64,000 nt of DNA, taken from assembly GCF_016127315.1 (NCBI RefSeq), contig NZ_CP065997.1, positions 4,216,001 to 4,280,000 of the forward strand, given 5' to 3'. Below are positions 1-7,318 of this stretch, piece after piece. This DNA is from Achromobacter deleyi (lineage in GTDB: Bacteria; Pseudomonadota; Gammaproteobacteria; Burkholderiales; Burkholderiaceae_B). The position numbers and the translations under genes are program-made. Every line of letters begins with the position of its first letter. The first letter of the stretch is position 1. Under the pieces are notes generated by a model. The model did no database searches. It was given only the letters and a program-made list of their open reading frames with translations, and was not told where the DNA came from.

Positions 1-1
1 C

Positions 2-241
2 CAGCTGCGCCCGGACGTGCATGGCACCGACGGCTTCTTCGCCGCCGTGTTCGAGCGTCGCAAGAAGGCGGCCACTGCGGCGGAATGCGAAGCCGAGGCG
101 CAGGCCGATGCCGAAGCGCCGCTGGATGAGGGTGTCGATACCGCCGAGGCGCCTGCCGCCCAGGAGACCCTGGAGCCGGTGACCGCCGAAGCGTCGGCCG
201 AAGCGTCCGGCGAGGCGGATCAGGACAAGCCCGCTTCCTGA
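2..241 (+). CDS. rsmB: RsmB-like 16S rRNA m5C methyltransferase, C-terminal end (partial)
   Basis: The reading frame is open from the window edge and begins inside a protein, so only the C-terminus is present. The first residues (QLRPDVHGTDGFFAAVFERR) resemble the conserved end of NOL1/NOP2/Sun-family RNA cytosine-5 methyltransferases (RsmB/Fmu), where a 'GDGFF' type motif closes the catalytic domain. That family methylates C967 of 16S rRNA using SAM. After the motif comes an Ala/Glu-rich acidic tail of about 55 residues (AEAQADAEAPLDEGVD and similar), unlike the short tails of enterobacterial RsmB. The family call rests on about 20 residues only. A perfect hairpin follows the stop codon. Confidence 0.6.
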   Translation, partial: QLRPDVHGTDGFFAAVFERRKKAATAAECEAEAQADAEAPLDEGVDTAEAPAAQETLEPVTAEASAEASGEADQDKPAS

Positions 242-255
242 GCGGGGCTGTCCCC

Positions 256-278
256 GCGCCGGCTTAGGGAGCCGGCGC
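256..278. terminator. Hairpin between convergent genes
   Basis: GCGCCGGCT and AGCCGGCGC form a perfect 9-bp GC-rich stem with a TAGGG loop, between the rsmB-like gene and the stop codon of the opposite-strand gene. There is no clear T-run, so this is a plausible but unproven bidirectional terminator. Confidence 0.45.
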
Positions 279-659
279 GATGCCCAGCGTCGCGCTGTAG
301 CGGCGCGTTCCGATGGTCTTATTCTGGTATTTCACTTCCCAGGCCAGCGAATCCGATCCGGGTTGGTTGGCCTGGTAGACCAGTTGCGCCACCGGCACTG
401 TCTTATATGCGCAACGTCCCGAGTCGCTGGACTGGCCGCGCGTCTGGACGATGCTGGCGGTGCCCAGGCGCGGCTGCAGCGTGATGGTGACGCGGGGCGC
501 GCGCAGCGCCAGGCAGTCCGAGCCGCGGATCTCGTAATAGGACGCCAGCACGGTAATGTCCCCGGTTTTCAGCGACTGCGCATGCGTGGGCGCCGCGGCG
601 GCCAGGCCGGTCGCGGCCAGGAGGGCAATAAAATGGGGACGGATTTTTTCGCGGAACAT
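264..659 (-). CDS. Hypothetical secreted protein
   Basis: 131 residues. The N-terminus is a typical Sec signal peptide: basic MFREKIRPH, a hydrophobic Ala/Leu core, then a probable signal peptidase I site at A-x-A near residue 27 (THAQS). The mature part of about 104 residues is beta-rich, with two cysteines (in GSDCLALR and SGRCAYK) that could form a disulfide in the periplasm. No family was recognised. It is convergent with the rsmB-like gene and divergent from the desaturase. Codon usage matches the backbone, so it looks like a resident gene. Confidence 0.65.
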   Translation of the reverse strand: MFREKIRPHFIALLAATGLAAAAPTHAQSLKTGDITVLASYYEIRGSDCLALRAPRVTITLQPRLGTASIVQTRGQSSDSGRCAYKTVPVAQLVYQANQPGSDSLAWEVKYQNKTIGTRRYSATLGIAPAP

Positions 660-981
660 CGTGGGGCGGAAGAGGCGGTGATGGCGGACCGAAGTGTGCG
701 CCAGACGCGTGGCGCCCGCAAGACAGCGCCCCAGCCTGACAGGAACTTTAATCGCCGAAGGTAGCCAAAACGGAGTGCCCGGCGTGGGCGCATCCCGGCC
801 CGGGATGCGCCGTCATCGCCGCCACGGGTCGCCGACTCGGTCGCGCGCCTGCCGTCGTATGGTCAAAAGTAGGGCTTAGTCCTTGATTTCCCTCAAAAAC
901 TATTTTGAAACTCCATTGTCATAACGCGGCAAAGGTAAGCTAAACTTCAGGCACTCTTCAAGCGAGGCTCATTACAGCTTT
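660..981. promoter_or_regulatory. Upstream region of the desaturase: sigma70-like promoter and FNR-like box
   Basis: This 322-bp gap has no convincing gene. Near the desaturase start it becomes AT-richer. TTGTCA (916-921) and TAAACT (941-946), 19 bp apart, form a weak sigma70-like promoter. Upstream, TTGAT-TTCC-CTCAA (883-896) matches the FNR/ANR consensus TTGAT-N4-ATCAA at 9 of 10 positions. A role in oxygen-responsive control of an oxygen-dependent desaturase would make sense but is inferred from motif similarity alone. Confidence 0.35.
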
Positions 982-2190
982 ATGGATTACATCCTCTCCT
1001 TCATTGCCGGCGGTCTGACCCAAGCGACTTGGTGGCAGGTCGTCGTTTTCACCCTGGTCGTGACGCACATCACGATCGTGTCCGTTACCGTCTTCCTGCA
1101 CCGCAGCCAGGCGCACCGGGGCCTGGATCTGCATCCGGCCGTGATGCACTTCTTCCGCTTCTGGCTCTGGATGACGACCGGCATGGTCACCAAGGAATGG
1201 GTTGCGATCCACCGCAAACACCACGCCAAGTGCGAAAAGGAAGGCGATCCCCATTCGCCCATCCTGTTCGGCATCTGGAAAGTGTTGTTCCGCGGCGCCG
1301 AGCTCTATCGCGAAGAATCCAACAACAAGGAAACCATGGCCAAGTTCGGCCACGGCACGCCTGACGACTGGCTCGAACGCAACGTCTACAGCAAGCACAG
1401 CCTGTGGGGCGTGCTGACCATGCTCGCCATCGACATCGCCCTGTTCGGCGCGATCGGCGTCACGGTGTGGGCGGTGCAGATGGCCTGGATCCCCTTCTGG
1501 GCGGCCGGCGTCGTCAACGGTATCGGCCACTACTGGGGCTACCGCAACTACAACAGCCCGGACACCAGCACCAACGTGTTCCCCTGGGGCATCGTGATCG
1601 GCGGCGAAGAGCTGCACAACAACCATCACGCCCACGGCACGTCGGCCAAGTTCTCGGCCAAGTGGTACGAATTCGACATCGGCTGGTGCTACATCAACAT
1701 CCTGAAGTTCCTGGGCCTGGCCAAGATCAAGAAGGTCGCGCCCAAGCTCAAGCTGGATGATTCCAAGACCGGCATCGACCTGCGCACGCTGCAAGGCGTG
1801 ATCACGCACCGCTACGAAGTCATGGCCCGCTATGCGGACGTGATCAAGAGCGCCGCCCGCGAAGAGCTGGCCAAGCTGAAGGCCTCGCGCCAGGATGGCA
1901 ACGCCGACTGCGGCTGGAACAAGCTGCACAAGGTGCGCCGCGCCATCCACCGCAACGAGGACATCCTCCAGCCGGAACAGCTCGAAGCCGTGGACAAGGC
2001 CATTGCCCAGAACCAGTCGCTGTCGACCCTGGTGCAGATGCGCCGCGAGCTCGGCCGTATCTGGGAAAGCTCCAGCGCCAGCAGCGAACAGCTCCTCCAT
2101 GACCTGCAGGCCTGGTGCCAGCGCGCCCAGCAAAGCGGCATCGCCGGGCTCGAGCAATTCGCTCAACGTCTGCGCCGCTACGCGGCATGA
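982..2190 (+). CDS. desA: Membrane acyl (delta-9-type) desaturase
   Basis: 402 residues. Membrane di-iron fatty-acid desaturase, which introduces a cis double bond into acyl chains using O2 and electrons from a redox partner. The three histidine boxes that ligate the iron pair are visible: HRSQAH (residues 40-45, HX4H), HRKHH (77-81) and HNNHH (212-216). Hydrophobic segments lie around residues 20-38, 55-70, 141-163 and 165-182. A C-terminal helical, charged extension of roughly 150 residues follows the catalytic core. The sequence resembles the DesA-type phospholipid desaturases of Pseudomonas, but acyl-lipid versus acyl-CoA specificity cannot be told. Its stop overlaps the helicase start (ATGA), so the two are probably co-transcribed. 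Confidence 0.88.
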   Translation: MDYILSFIAGGLTQATWWQVVVFTLVVTHITIVSVTVFLHRSQAHRGLDLHPAVMHFFRFWLWMTTGMVTKEWVAIHRKHHAKCEKEGDPHSPILFGIWKVLFRGAELYREESNNKETMAKFGHGTPDDWLERNVYSKHSLWGVLTMLAIDIALFGAIGVTVWAVQMAWIPFWAAGVVNGIGHYWGYRNYNSPDTSTNVFPWGIVIGGEELHNNHHAHGTSAKFSAKWYEFDIGWCYINILKFLGLAKIKKVAPKLKLDDSKTGIDLRTLQGVITHRYEVMARYADVIKSAAREELAKLKASRQDGNADCGWNKLHKVRRAIHRNEDILQPEQLEAVDKAIAQNQSLSTLVQMRRELGRIWESSSASSEQLLHDLQAWCQRAQQSGIAGLEQFAQRLRRYAA

Positions 2191-4478
2191 TGCTCGAGAA
2201 GCTCAATCCTGAACAACGCGCCGCAGTAACGTTAGAACCGCAGCACGCCCTGGTCCTGGCCGGGGCGGGCAGCGGCAAGACCCGGGTGCTCACCACCCGC
2301 ATGGCCTGGCTGATTCAAACCGGCCAGGCTTCGCCTTTTGGGCTGCTGGCAGTCACGTTCACCAACAAGGCCGCCCGCGAAATGCTGGCGCGCATGTCGG
2401 CCATCCTGCCGATCGATACGCGCGGCCTCTGGATCGGCACCTTCCACGGCCTGTGCAACCGCATGCTGCGCGCGCATCATCGCGACGCCGGCCTGCCGCA
2501 GACCTTCCAGATCCTCGACGTCACCGACCAGCTCGCCGCCATCAAGCGGCTGATGAAGGCCAATGGCGTCGACGACGAGAAGTACCCGCCGCGCGACGTG
2601 CAGCGCTTCATCAACGGCGCCAAGGAAGAGGGCCTGCGCCCCGCCGACGTCGAAGCCTATGACGCGCACCGCCGCCGCCTGATCGAGATCTACCAGCTCT
2701 ACGAAGCCCAGTGCCAACGCGAAGGCGTGGTCGACTTCGCCGAGCTGCTGTTGCGCGCCTACGAACTGCTGTCGCGCAACGCGCCCGTGCGCGAGCACTA
2801 CCAGCGCCGCTTCCGCCACATCCTGGTCGACGAGTTCCAGGACACCAACACGCTGCAGTACAAGTGGCTGCGGCTGCTGGCCGGCGGCGGCGCGGCGATC
2901 TTCGCCGTGGGCGACGACGACCAGTCCATCTACGCGTTCCGCGGCGCCAATGTCGGCAACATGTCCGACTTCGAGCGCGACTACGCGCGCGGCACCGTGA
3001 TCCGCCTGGAGCAGAACTACCGCTCGTACGGCCACATCCTGGATTCCGCCAACGCGCTCATCGGCCACAACAGCGGCCGCCTGGGCAAGAATCTCTGGAC
3101 CGACCAGGGCGAAGGCGAACCGGTGCGCGTCATCGAGCAGCCCTCGGACGGCATGGAAGCGCAGTGGATCGTCGACGAGATCCGCTCGCTGATCCACGAA
3201 GGCAGCCTGCGCCGCGAGATCGCCGTGCTCTATCGCAGCAACGCGCAGTCTCGCGTGATCGAGCACGCCATCTTCTCGGCCGGCATTCCGTACAAGGTCT
3301 ATGGCGGCCTGCGCTTCTTCGAGCGCCAGGAAATCAAGCACGCGCTGGCCTACCTGCGCCTGATGTCCAATCCGCACGACGACACCTCGTGGATGCGGGT
3401 GGTCAACTTCCCGACTCGCGGCATCGGCGCGCGCACGCTGGAACAGCTGGCCGACGCGGCCCGCGCGCATGATTCCAGCCTGTACGCGGCCGTGGCGCTG
3501 GTGGCGGGCAAGGGCGGGTCCAACCTGGCCCAGTTCGCCCAGTTGATCCATCGCATGACCGAGGAAACGCGCGACCTGCCGCTGCCCGAAGTGGTCGAGC
3601 ACATGCTCGAGGCCAGCGGCCTGAACGCGCACTACAAGGCCGAGCGCGAAGGCGCCGAGCGCCTCGAAAACCTGAACGAACTGATCACCGCCGCGGCGGT
3701 GTTCGCGTCCGAGGAAAACTACGACGGCATGCCCGCCGGCGTGGTGCCCGACCAGGGCACCTCCAGCACGCTGATGCCCGGCGTGGTCGACGCGCCGCCG
3801 GTGGTTTCCGACGGCCTGACGCCGCTGGCGGCGTTCCTGTCGCATGCCGCGCTCGAGGCCGGCGACAACCAGGCGCAGCAGGGCCAGGACGCCGTGCAGC
3901 TCATGACCGTGCACGCGGCCAAGGGCCTGGAGTTCGACGCCGTTTTCATCACCGGCCTCGAGGAAGGCCTGTTCCCCCACGAGAACAGCATCCTGGAGCA
4001 ATCCGGCCTGGAAGAAGAGCGCCGCCTCATGTACGTGGCGATCACCCGCGCGCGCCAGCGCCTGTACATCAGCCTGGCGCAAAGCCGCATGCTGCATGGC
4101 CAGACGCGCTACGCCATGCGTTCGCGCTTCCTCGATGAGATCCCCGAGCAGCACCTGAAGTGGCTGTCGCCCAAGGCCGGCCTGGCGCCCGCCCTGAGCG
4201 CCGGCGGCGGCTGGAACGGCAACCGCGGCGACGCGTTCGGCCGCAAGCCGACCAACACCATTGCGCCGCGTCAACCGCGCGGCACGGCCTCCGGCGTCAC
4301 GGTGGGCGACAAGCAGTATCGTGTGGGACAGGGCGTGCATCACGCGCGTTTCGGCGACGGCACCATCGTCAGCCTGAGCGGCGCGGGACAAGACGCCCAG
4401 GCGGAAATCCATTTCCGCGATGTCGGCGCCAAGACGCTGGCGCTGGGCATCGCCAAGCTGGATATCGTTCAAGGTTGA
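2187..4478 (+). CDS. uvrD: UvrD/PcrA-family DNA helicase II
   Basis: 763 residues from the ATG at 2187, which overlaps the desaturase stop as ATGA; ATG 2190 is an equal alternative. Superfamily 1A 3'-5' helicase used in nucleotide excision and mismatch repair. Visible motifs: Q motif LNPEQ at the N-terminus, Walker A AGAGSGKT (residues 25-32), Walker B VDEFQDTN, motif III VGDDDQSIYAFRGA, motif V TVHAAKGLEFD and motif VI MYVAITRARQRL. The C-terminal part (YRVGQGVHHARFGDGTI) is the Tudor-like domain typical of UvrD/PcrA that contacts RNA polymerase. Length is slightly above E. coli UvrD (720). An inserted segment around residues 510-545 (after SEENYDG) is specific to this lineage. Confidence 0.93.
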   Translation: MMLEKLNPEQRAAVTLEPQHALVLAGAGSGKTRVLTTRMAWLIQTGQASPFGLLAVTFTNKAAREMLARMSAILPIDTRGLWIGTFHGLCNRMLRAHHRDAGLPQTFQILDVTDQLAAIKRLMKANGVDDEKYPPRDVQRFINGAKEEGLRPADVEAYDAHRRRLIEIYQLYEAQCQREGVVDFAELLLRAYELLSRNAPVREHYQRRFRHILVDEFQDTNTLQYKWLRLLAGGGAAIFAVGDDDQSIYAFRGANVGNMSDFERDYARGTVIRLEQNYRSYGHILDSANALIGHNSGRLGKNLWTDQGEGEPVRVIEQPSDGMEAQWIVDEIRSLIHEGSLRREIAVLYRSNAQSRVIEHAIFSAGIPYKVYGGLRFFERQEIKHALAYLRLMSNPHDDTSWMRVVNFPTRGIGARTLEQLADAARAHDSSLYAAVALVAGKGGSNLAQFAQLIHRMTEETRDLPLPEVVEHMLEASGLNAHYKAEREGAERLENLNELITAAAVFASEENYDGMPAGVVPDQGTSSTLMPGVVDAPPVVSDGLTPLAAFLSHAALEAGDNQAQQGQDAVQLMTVHAAKGLEFDAVFITGLEEGLFPHENSILEQSGLEEERRLMYVAITRARQRLYISLAQSRMLHGQTRYAMRSRFLDEIPEQHLKWLSPKAGLAPALSAGGGWNGNRGDAFGRKPTNTIAPRQPRGTASGVTVGDKQYRVGQGVHHARFGDGTIVSLSGAGQDAQAEIHFRDVGAKTLALGIAKLDIVQG

Positions 4479-4483
4479 AAGAC

Positions 4484-4789
4484 ATGGCCAATCAAGACTC
4501 CCCGAAAGCCGAACTGGCATCGCTGCGCGCCGAAGTCGACGAGATCGACCAGCAGATCATCTTGCTGCTCGGCGTGCGCTTCCGCTGCACGGACATGATC
4601 GGTGAACTCAAGCAGGCCAACGACATGGACCTGGTGGACCCGGTGCGCGAAGACCAGCAGGTCCAGCGCATCCGCCGCCTGGCCGAAGAGGCCGGCGTGC
4701 CGCCGGCCCTGGCCGAAACCATCCTGCGCGAAGTGATCGACACCGTCGTCGACCACCACACGCGCCTGCGCGAGCGTCCCTACTCGTGA
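4484..4789 (+). CDS. Chorismate mutase, AroQ type
   Basis: 101 residues from ATG 4484, preceded by AAGG just upstream and 5 bp after the uvrD stop. All-helical AroQ fold. The N-terminal LRAEVDEIDQQI helix and the later K in GELKQ correspond to substrate-binding Arg and Lys of E. coli chorismate mutase, and a DPVRED segment follows. The enzyme converts chorismate to prephenate for Phe/Tyr synthesis. The short stand-alone form and the DPVR motif are also seen in isochorismate pyruvate lyases (PchB type), so a salvage or siderophore-related activity cannot be excluded. It is probably in one operon with desA and uvrD, ending at the terminator at 4847. Confidence 0.82.
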   Translation: MANQDSPKAELASLRAEVDEIDQQIILLLGVRFRCTDMIGELKQANDMDLVDPVREDQQVQRIRRLAEEAGVPPALAETILREVIDTVVDHHTRLRERPYS

Positions 4790-4846
4790 TGCGCGCCTGA
4801 CGGCCGCTGCCCGCCAGGGCGTGGCCGTCCGCACAGGGAAAGCTCC

Positions 4847-4879
4847 ATGGCCGCGGCTCTGCCGCGGCCATTCTTTTTT
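4847..4879. terminator. Rho-independent terminator of the desA-uvrD-mutase operon
   Basis: ATGGCCGCGG pairs perfectly with CCGCGGCCAT (10 bp) around a CTCTG loop and is followed by TTC and six T. It lies between the mutase stop and the stop of the opposite-strand MauG-like gene. The T-run side serves the plus-strand operon. Confidence 0.88.
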
Positions 4880-4906
4880 CCCGCGCCGCGTTGTCGGCGG
4901 ATCGAA

Positions 4907-6355
4907 TTACAAGGTCTTCAGGAACGCCAGCAGGGCGTCGATCTCGGCCGGGCTCAGGTCGAGCGGCTTGATGTGTTCCGACTTGCGCGGCGCATACGGG
5001 TCCGGCGGATCGGCCGGCGGCGTTTCACGGCCCATGCCGACGTTGTACATCCGCAGCAATCCCCGCAGGTCCGGGAACAGGCCGTTGTGCATCCACGGAC
5101 CGGCTTGCGCCACGTTGCGCAGGCTCGGCGTGCGGAACTTGCCCAGGTCCGCCGGATCGCGCGTGGTCTCGTAGCGCCCCAGGTCCTGGTTGCGGCGGCC
5201 GTAGAAGGACAGGCCGATGTTGTGGAACTGGTGGTCGGTGAGCAACGGGCCGTTGTGGCAGTTCATGCAGCGCGCCTGGGTGCGGAACAGGTGCAGGCCC
5301 AGCAGTTCGGTGTCGTCCAGCGCATCGGCGCGGCCCGCCAGGAAATCGTCGAAGCGTGTTTTCTCCGGCCGCAGCGAAGCCACGTAGGCGGCCAGCGCGC
5401 GCGCCAGGCGGTCGGCGTCGACTGCGGATGTCGGTGTCGATGCCGCTGGCGCCTGAGCCACCGTTGTCGTAGCTGCCGTTGCCGATGCTGTCGAGGCGGC
5501 CGCTGATGAAGCCGGTGCAACCGTTGAAGAAGACGCTGCCGGCGCGCCGCCGAACGCCTCGAGGAAGCGCGCGGGATACATGTGGTTCTCCCGCAACCGA
5601 GTCACCGCCCCGACAGCGTCATGGTTCATTTCCCGCGGATCGTGCAGCGGTCCCATCACCTGTTCCTTGAGGCTGGCCGCGCGGCCGTCCCAGAACAGGC
5701 GCGGCGCGAACGGCGCGGCATACAGCGGCGTGGAACGGCGCCGGCCCATCAGCTTGTCCTCGCCCACCGCCAGCGGCAGGCCGTCGGTGAAGGCGTGCTG
5801 CGGCTGGTGACAGGAGGCGCAGGAGACCTGGCCCTTGCGCGACAGGCGGGCATCGAAGAACAGCATCTGTCCGAGCGTCACGACCGCCGGCCTGGCCACG
5901 TCGGCGGCCAGTTCCGCCTGGCCGGCATTCGCGGCGGTCCATTGCAGCGGCGGGCTGGAAGCCGGCGGGACGGCCGCCCATTCGGTCCAGTGCACGCCGG
6001 CGTCGATGGTGGGCGCGGGCCATCCGGCGGCGGGGCCGACATAGCGCGCACGCAGGCAGGCGAGGTCCCAGCCCGCCTGCGTGTGGCAGGCGGGCGCATC
6101 GGCGATGGCGCGGGGATCGGCCTGGCCGGCGGCGGTGGCTGTATCGGCCAGCGCCAGGGCGGCGCTAGGAGGGGCGGCACCGGGATGGGCGGCGTAAAGA
6201 GGCGGGGCGCAAAGAAAGGAGGTGCAAAGAAGGGAGGTGCAAAGAAGGGAGGCGCGAAGGAAAGAGGCGCGAAGATAGGAGGCGCCAAGACTGGTGGCGC
6301 CAAGAGGGACAGCCAGGGCGCCCGTCCGGGGCCTGGCGCTGCCACGCAGGGGCAT
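4907..6355 (-). CDS. MauG / di-haem cytochrome c peroxidase-like protein with repeat-expanded signal peptide
   Basis: 482 residues from the ATG at 6355; a longer frame to 6397 exists, but 6355 is the position matching the receptor starts relative to a shared promoter motif. Two c-type haem sites are present, CASCH (179-183) and CMNCH (363-367), as in bacterial CCP and MauG-family enzymes, with the family segment RSTPLYAAPFAPRLFWDGRA between them. The protein would be exported and haemylated in the periplasm. Oddities: the signal-peptide core consists of five-residue repeats (YLRAS, FLRAS, LLCTS, LLCTS) encoded by 15-bp DNA repeats, and an Ala/Ser/Thr-rich insert lies at about 270-311. It may oxidise a periplasmic partner or a metallophore-related substrate. 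The role is inferred from the receptor locus. Confidence 0.85.
   Translation of the reverse strand: MPLRGSARPRTGALAVPLGATSLGASYLRASFLRASLLCTSLLCTSFLCAPPLYAAHPGAAPPSAALALADTATAAGQADPRAIADAPACHTQAGWDLACLRARYVGPAAGWPAPTIDAGVHWTEWAAVPPASSPPLQWTAANAGQAELAADVARPAVVTLGQMLFFDARLSRKGQVSCASCHQPQHAFTDGLPLAVGEDKLMGRRRSTPLYAAPFAPRLFWDGRAASLKEQVMGPLHDPREMNHDAVGAVTRLRENHMYPARFLEAFGGAPAASSSTVAPASSAAASTASATAATTTVAQAPAASTPTSAVDADRLARALAAYVASLRPEKTRFDDFLAGRADALDDTELLGLHLFRTQARCMNCHNGPLLTDHQFHNIGLSFYGRRNQDLGRYETTRDPADLGKFRTPSLRNVAQAGPWMHNGLFPDLRGLLRMYNVGMGRETPPADPPDPYAPRKSEHIKPLDLSPAEIDALLAFLKTL
6218..6307 (-). repeat. Six tandem 15-bp repeats inside the MauG signal peptide
   Basis: Consensus on the plus strand is GGAGGYGCRAAGAAG. 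The first two units are identical and the next four are degenerate. A further partial unit precedes them (6201-6217). The period is a multiple of three, so each unit adds five residues of the form [YFL]-L-[RC]-[AT]-S without shifting the frame. Confidence 0.9.
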
Positions 6356-6389
6356 GGATACGTTCCGGGTTGCGTTGATGTCAGACGTA

Positions 6390-6450
6390 GGACGCAACGA
6401 CGGTGGCTATACCTCAGTGCCCAAGCGATGAATAATCTATATGGATCTCG
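6390..6450 (-). promoter_or_regulatory. Putative FecI-type promoter of the MauG-like gene
   Basis: Read on the minus strand: GCACTGAGG, 17 bp, CGTCC, with CGTCC starting 35 bp before the ATG. The element matches those of the three TonB receptor genes. Upstream to 6450 the sequence (for example GATGAATAAT-N-TATAT on the plus strand) is near-identical to the leader of the third receptor. A 7-bp inverted repeat GTTGCGT/ACGCAAC (6369-6375, 6392-6398) spans the CGTCC block. Confidence 0.6.
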
Positions 6451-6524
6451 ATCTGTCGATTGAGCGCTGAGGTTGGGCCTTGAGGCGCGAACGGTCCAGC
6501 ATCGGGAACGTGCTTGCCACGGCC

Positions 6525-7187
6525 TCAGGTATCGAGAATATGGAATGCGCCGTCCGGATCGCGAGCCACGATGGCCCGTCTTTCTTCCCGGGAGAGCAGC
6601 GGTTCCAGGATGTAGTCGATGTAGGCCGCGCCATCGGGCGCCAGCTTGATGCAGCCTGCGCTGTCTCCCTCGACGGGGTAGCCGGTGTAGGCATCGGCGT
6701 CGAGCACCAGCGCGCCGGGTTGGGGATCGGGGTGGGTGGCGGTCAATGCCCGCGTCTTGTCGGTGATTTCCTTGCGATAGCGGTCCAGGGCCACGTCCTT
6801 GGGCAATGGAATGCTGCCGCGGCCGCCGTGGTGCATGATGAAGACGAATTCCCCCAGCGACATGTCGTCGGGGATATGGCGATTGGTGGCGGGGCTGGTG
6901 TACCAGGACACGTAGCGCGCCAGATCGTTGTAGAAGGCGGCGGTCTGGTTGGACGGATCGTCCTTGCTGCCCAGCGTGTAGTGATGCTCGCGCCAGGCCT
7001 CGTCGGTGTATCGGAACAGTCCGGACGCGGTCGAACCGGGACTGGCGCTGTGCGAGTCTGCGCCGAACGATGATTCGAGATAGGCCACGTCCGCCGCGAT
7101 CTGGATGGTCGGGGCGTTGATGCCATGCCGCCTGCCGTGGGCCACGATGGCGGCTTTGATTCTGGTTTGGGCTCGGTTCAATGCCAT
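6525..7187 (-). CDS. Lytic-transglycosylase-like protein (tentative)
   Basis: 220 residues from the ATG at 7187 (MALNRAQTRIKAAIV); an extension to 7280 runs through low-quality sequence and was not used. The segment AADVAYLESSFGADSHSAS followed by GLFRYTDEAW resembles the catalytic-Glu neighbourhood of lysozyme-like transglycosylases (E-S-S-F, then G-L-x-Q-x), which would act on peptidoglycan. There is no obvious signal peptide, which argues against a standard periplasmic enzyme unless it is exported differently. It lies 131 bp downstream of the first receptor and upstream of the MauG-like gene. The link to metal uptake is positional only. Confidence 0.45.
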   Translation of the reverse strand: MALNRAQTRIKAAIVAHGRRHGINAPTIQIAADVAYLESSFGADSHSASPGSTASGLFRYTDEAWREHHYTLGSKDDPSNQTAAFYNDLARYVSWYTSPATNRHIPDDMSLGEFVFIMHHGGRGSIPLPKDVALDRYRKEITDKTRALTATHPDPQPGALVLDADAYTGYPVEGDSAGCIKLAPDGAAYIDYILEPLLSREERRAIVARDPDGAFHILDT

Positions 7188-7318
7188 GCGCGTGTTCCTG
7201 CGTGGTGGCGCGGCCCGCGGGTTCCAGCGGCGAGGCTGATGCGCCATGGCCGGAATGGCCACGAAGCATGGTAGGGACAAGGCCGCCGGCGCTCCATGGT
7301 GCCTGGTCTGATTTGCGG

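Noticed and set aside
2232..4520. Long open frame (762 codons) antisense to uvrD
   Set aside because: High GC removes stop codons in the antisense frame. Composition is Ala/Val/Gln/His-rich without domains, while the plus strand has all helicase motifs.
6356..6397. Upstream start of the MauG-like protein at 6397
   Set aside because: This start lies within the CGTCC promoter element shared with the receptor genes; ATG 6355 fits the common spacing.
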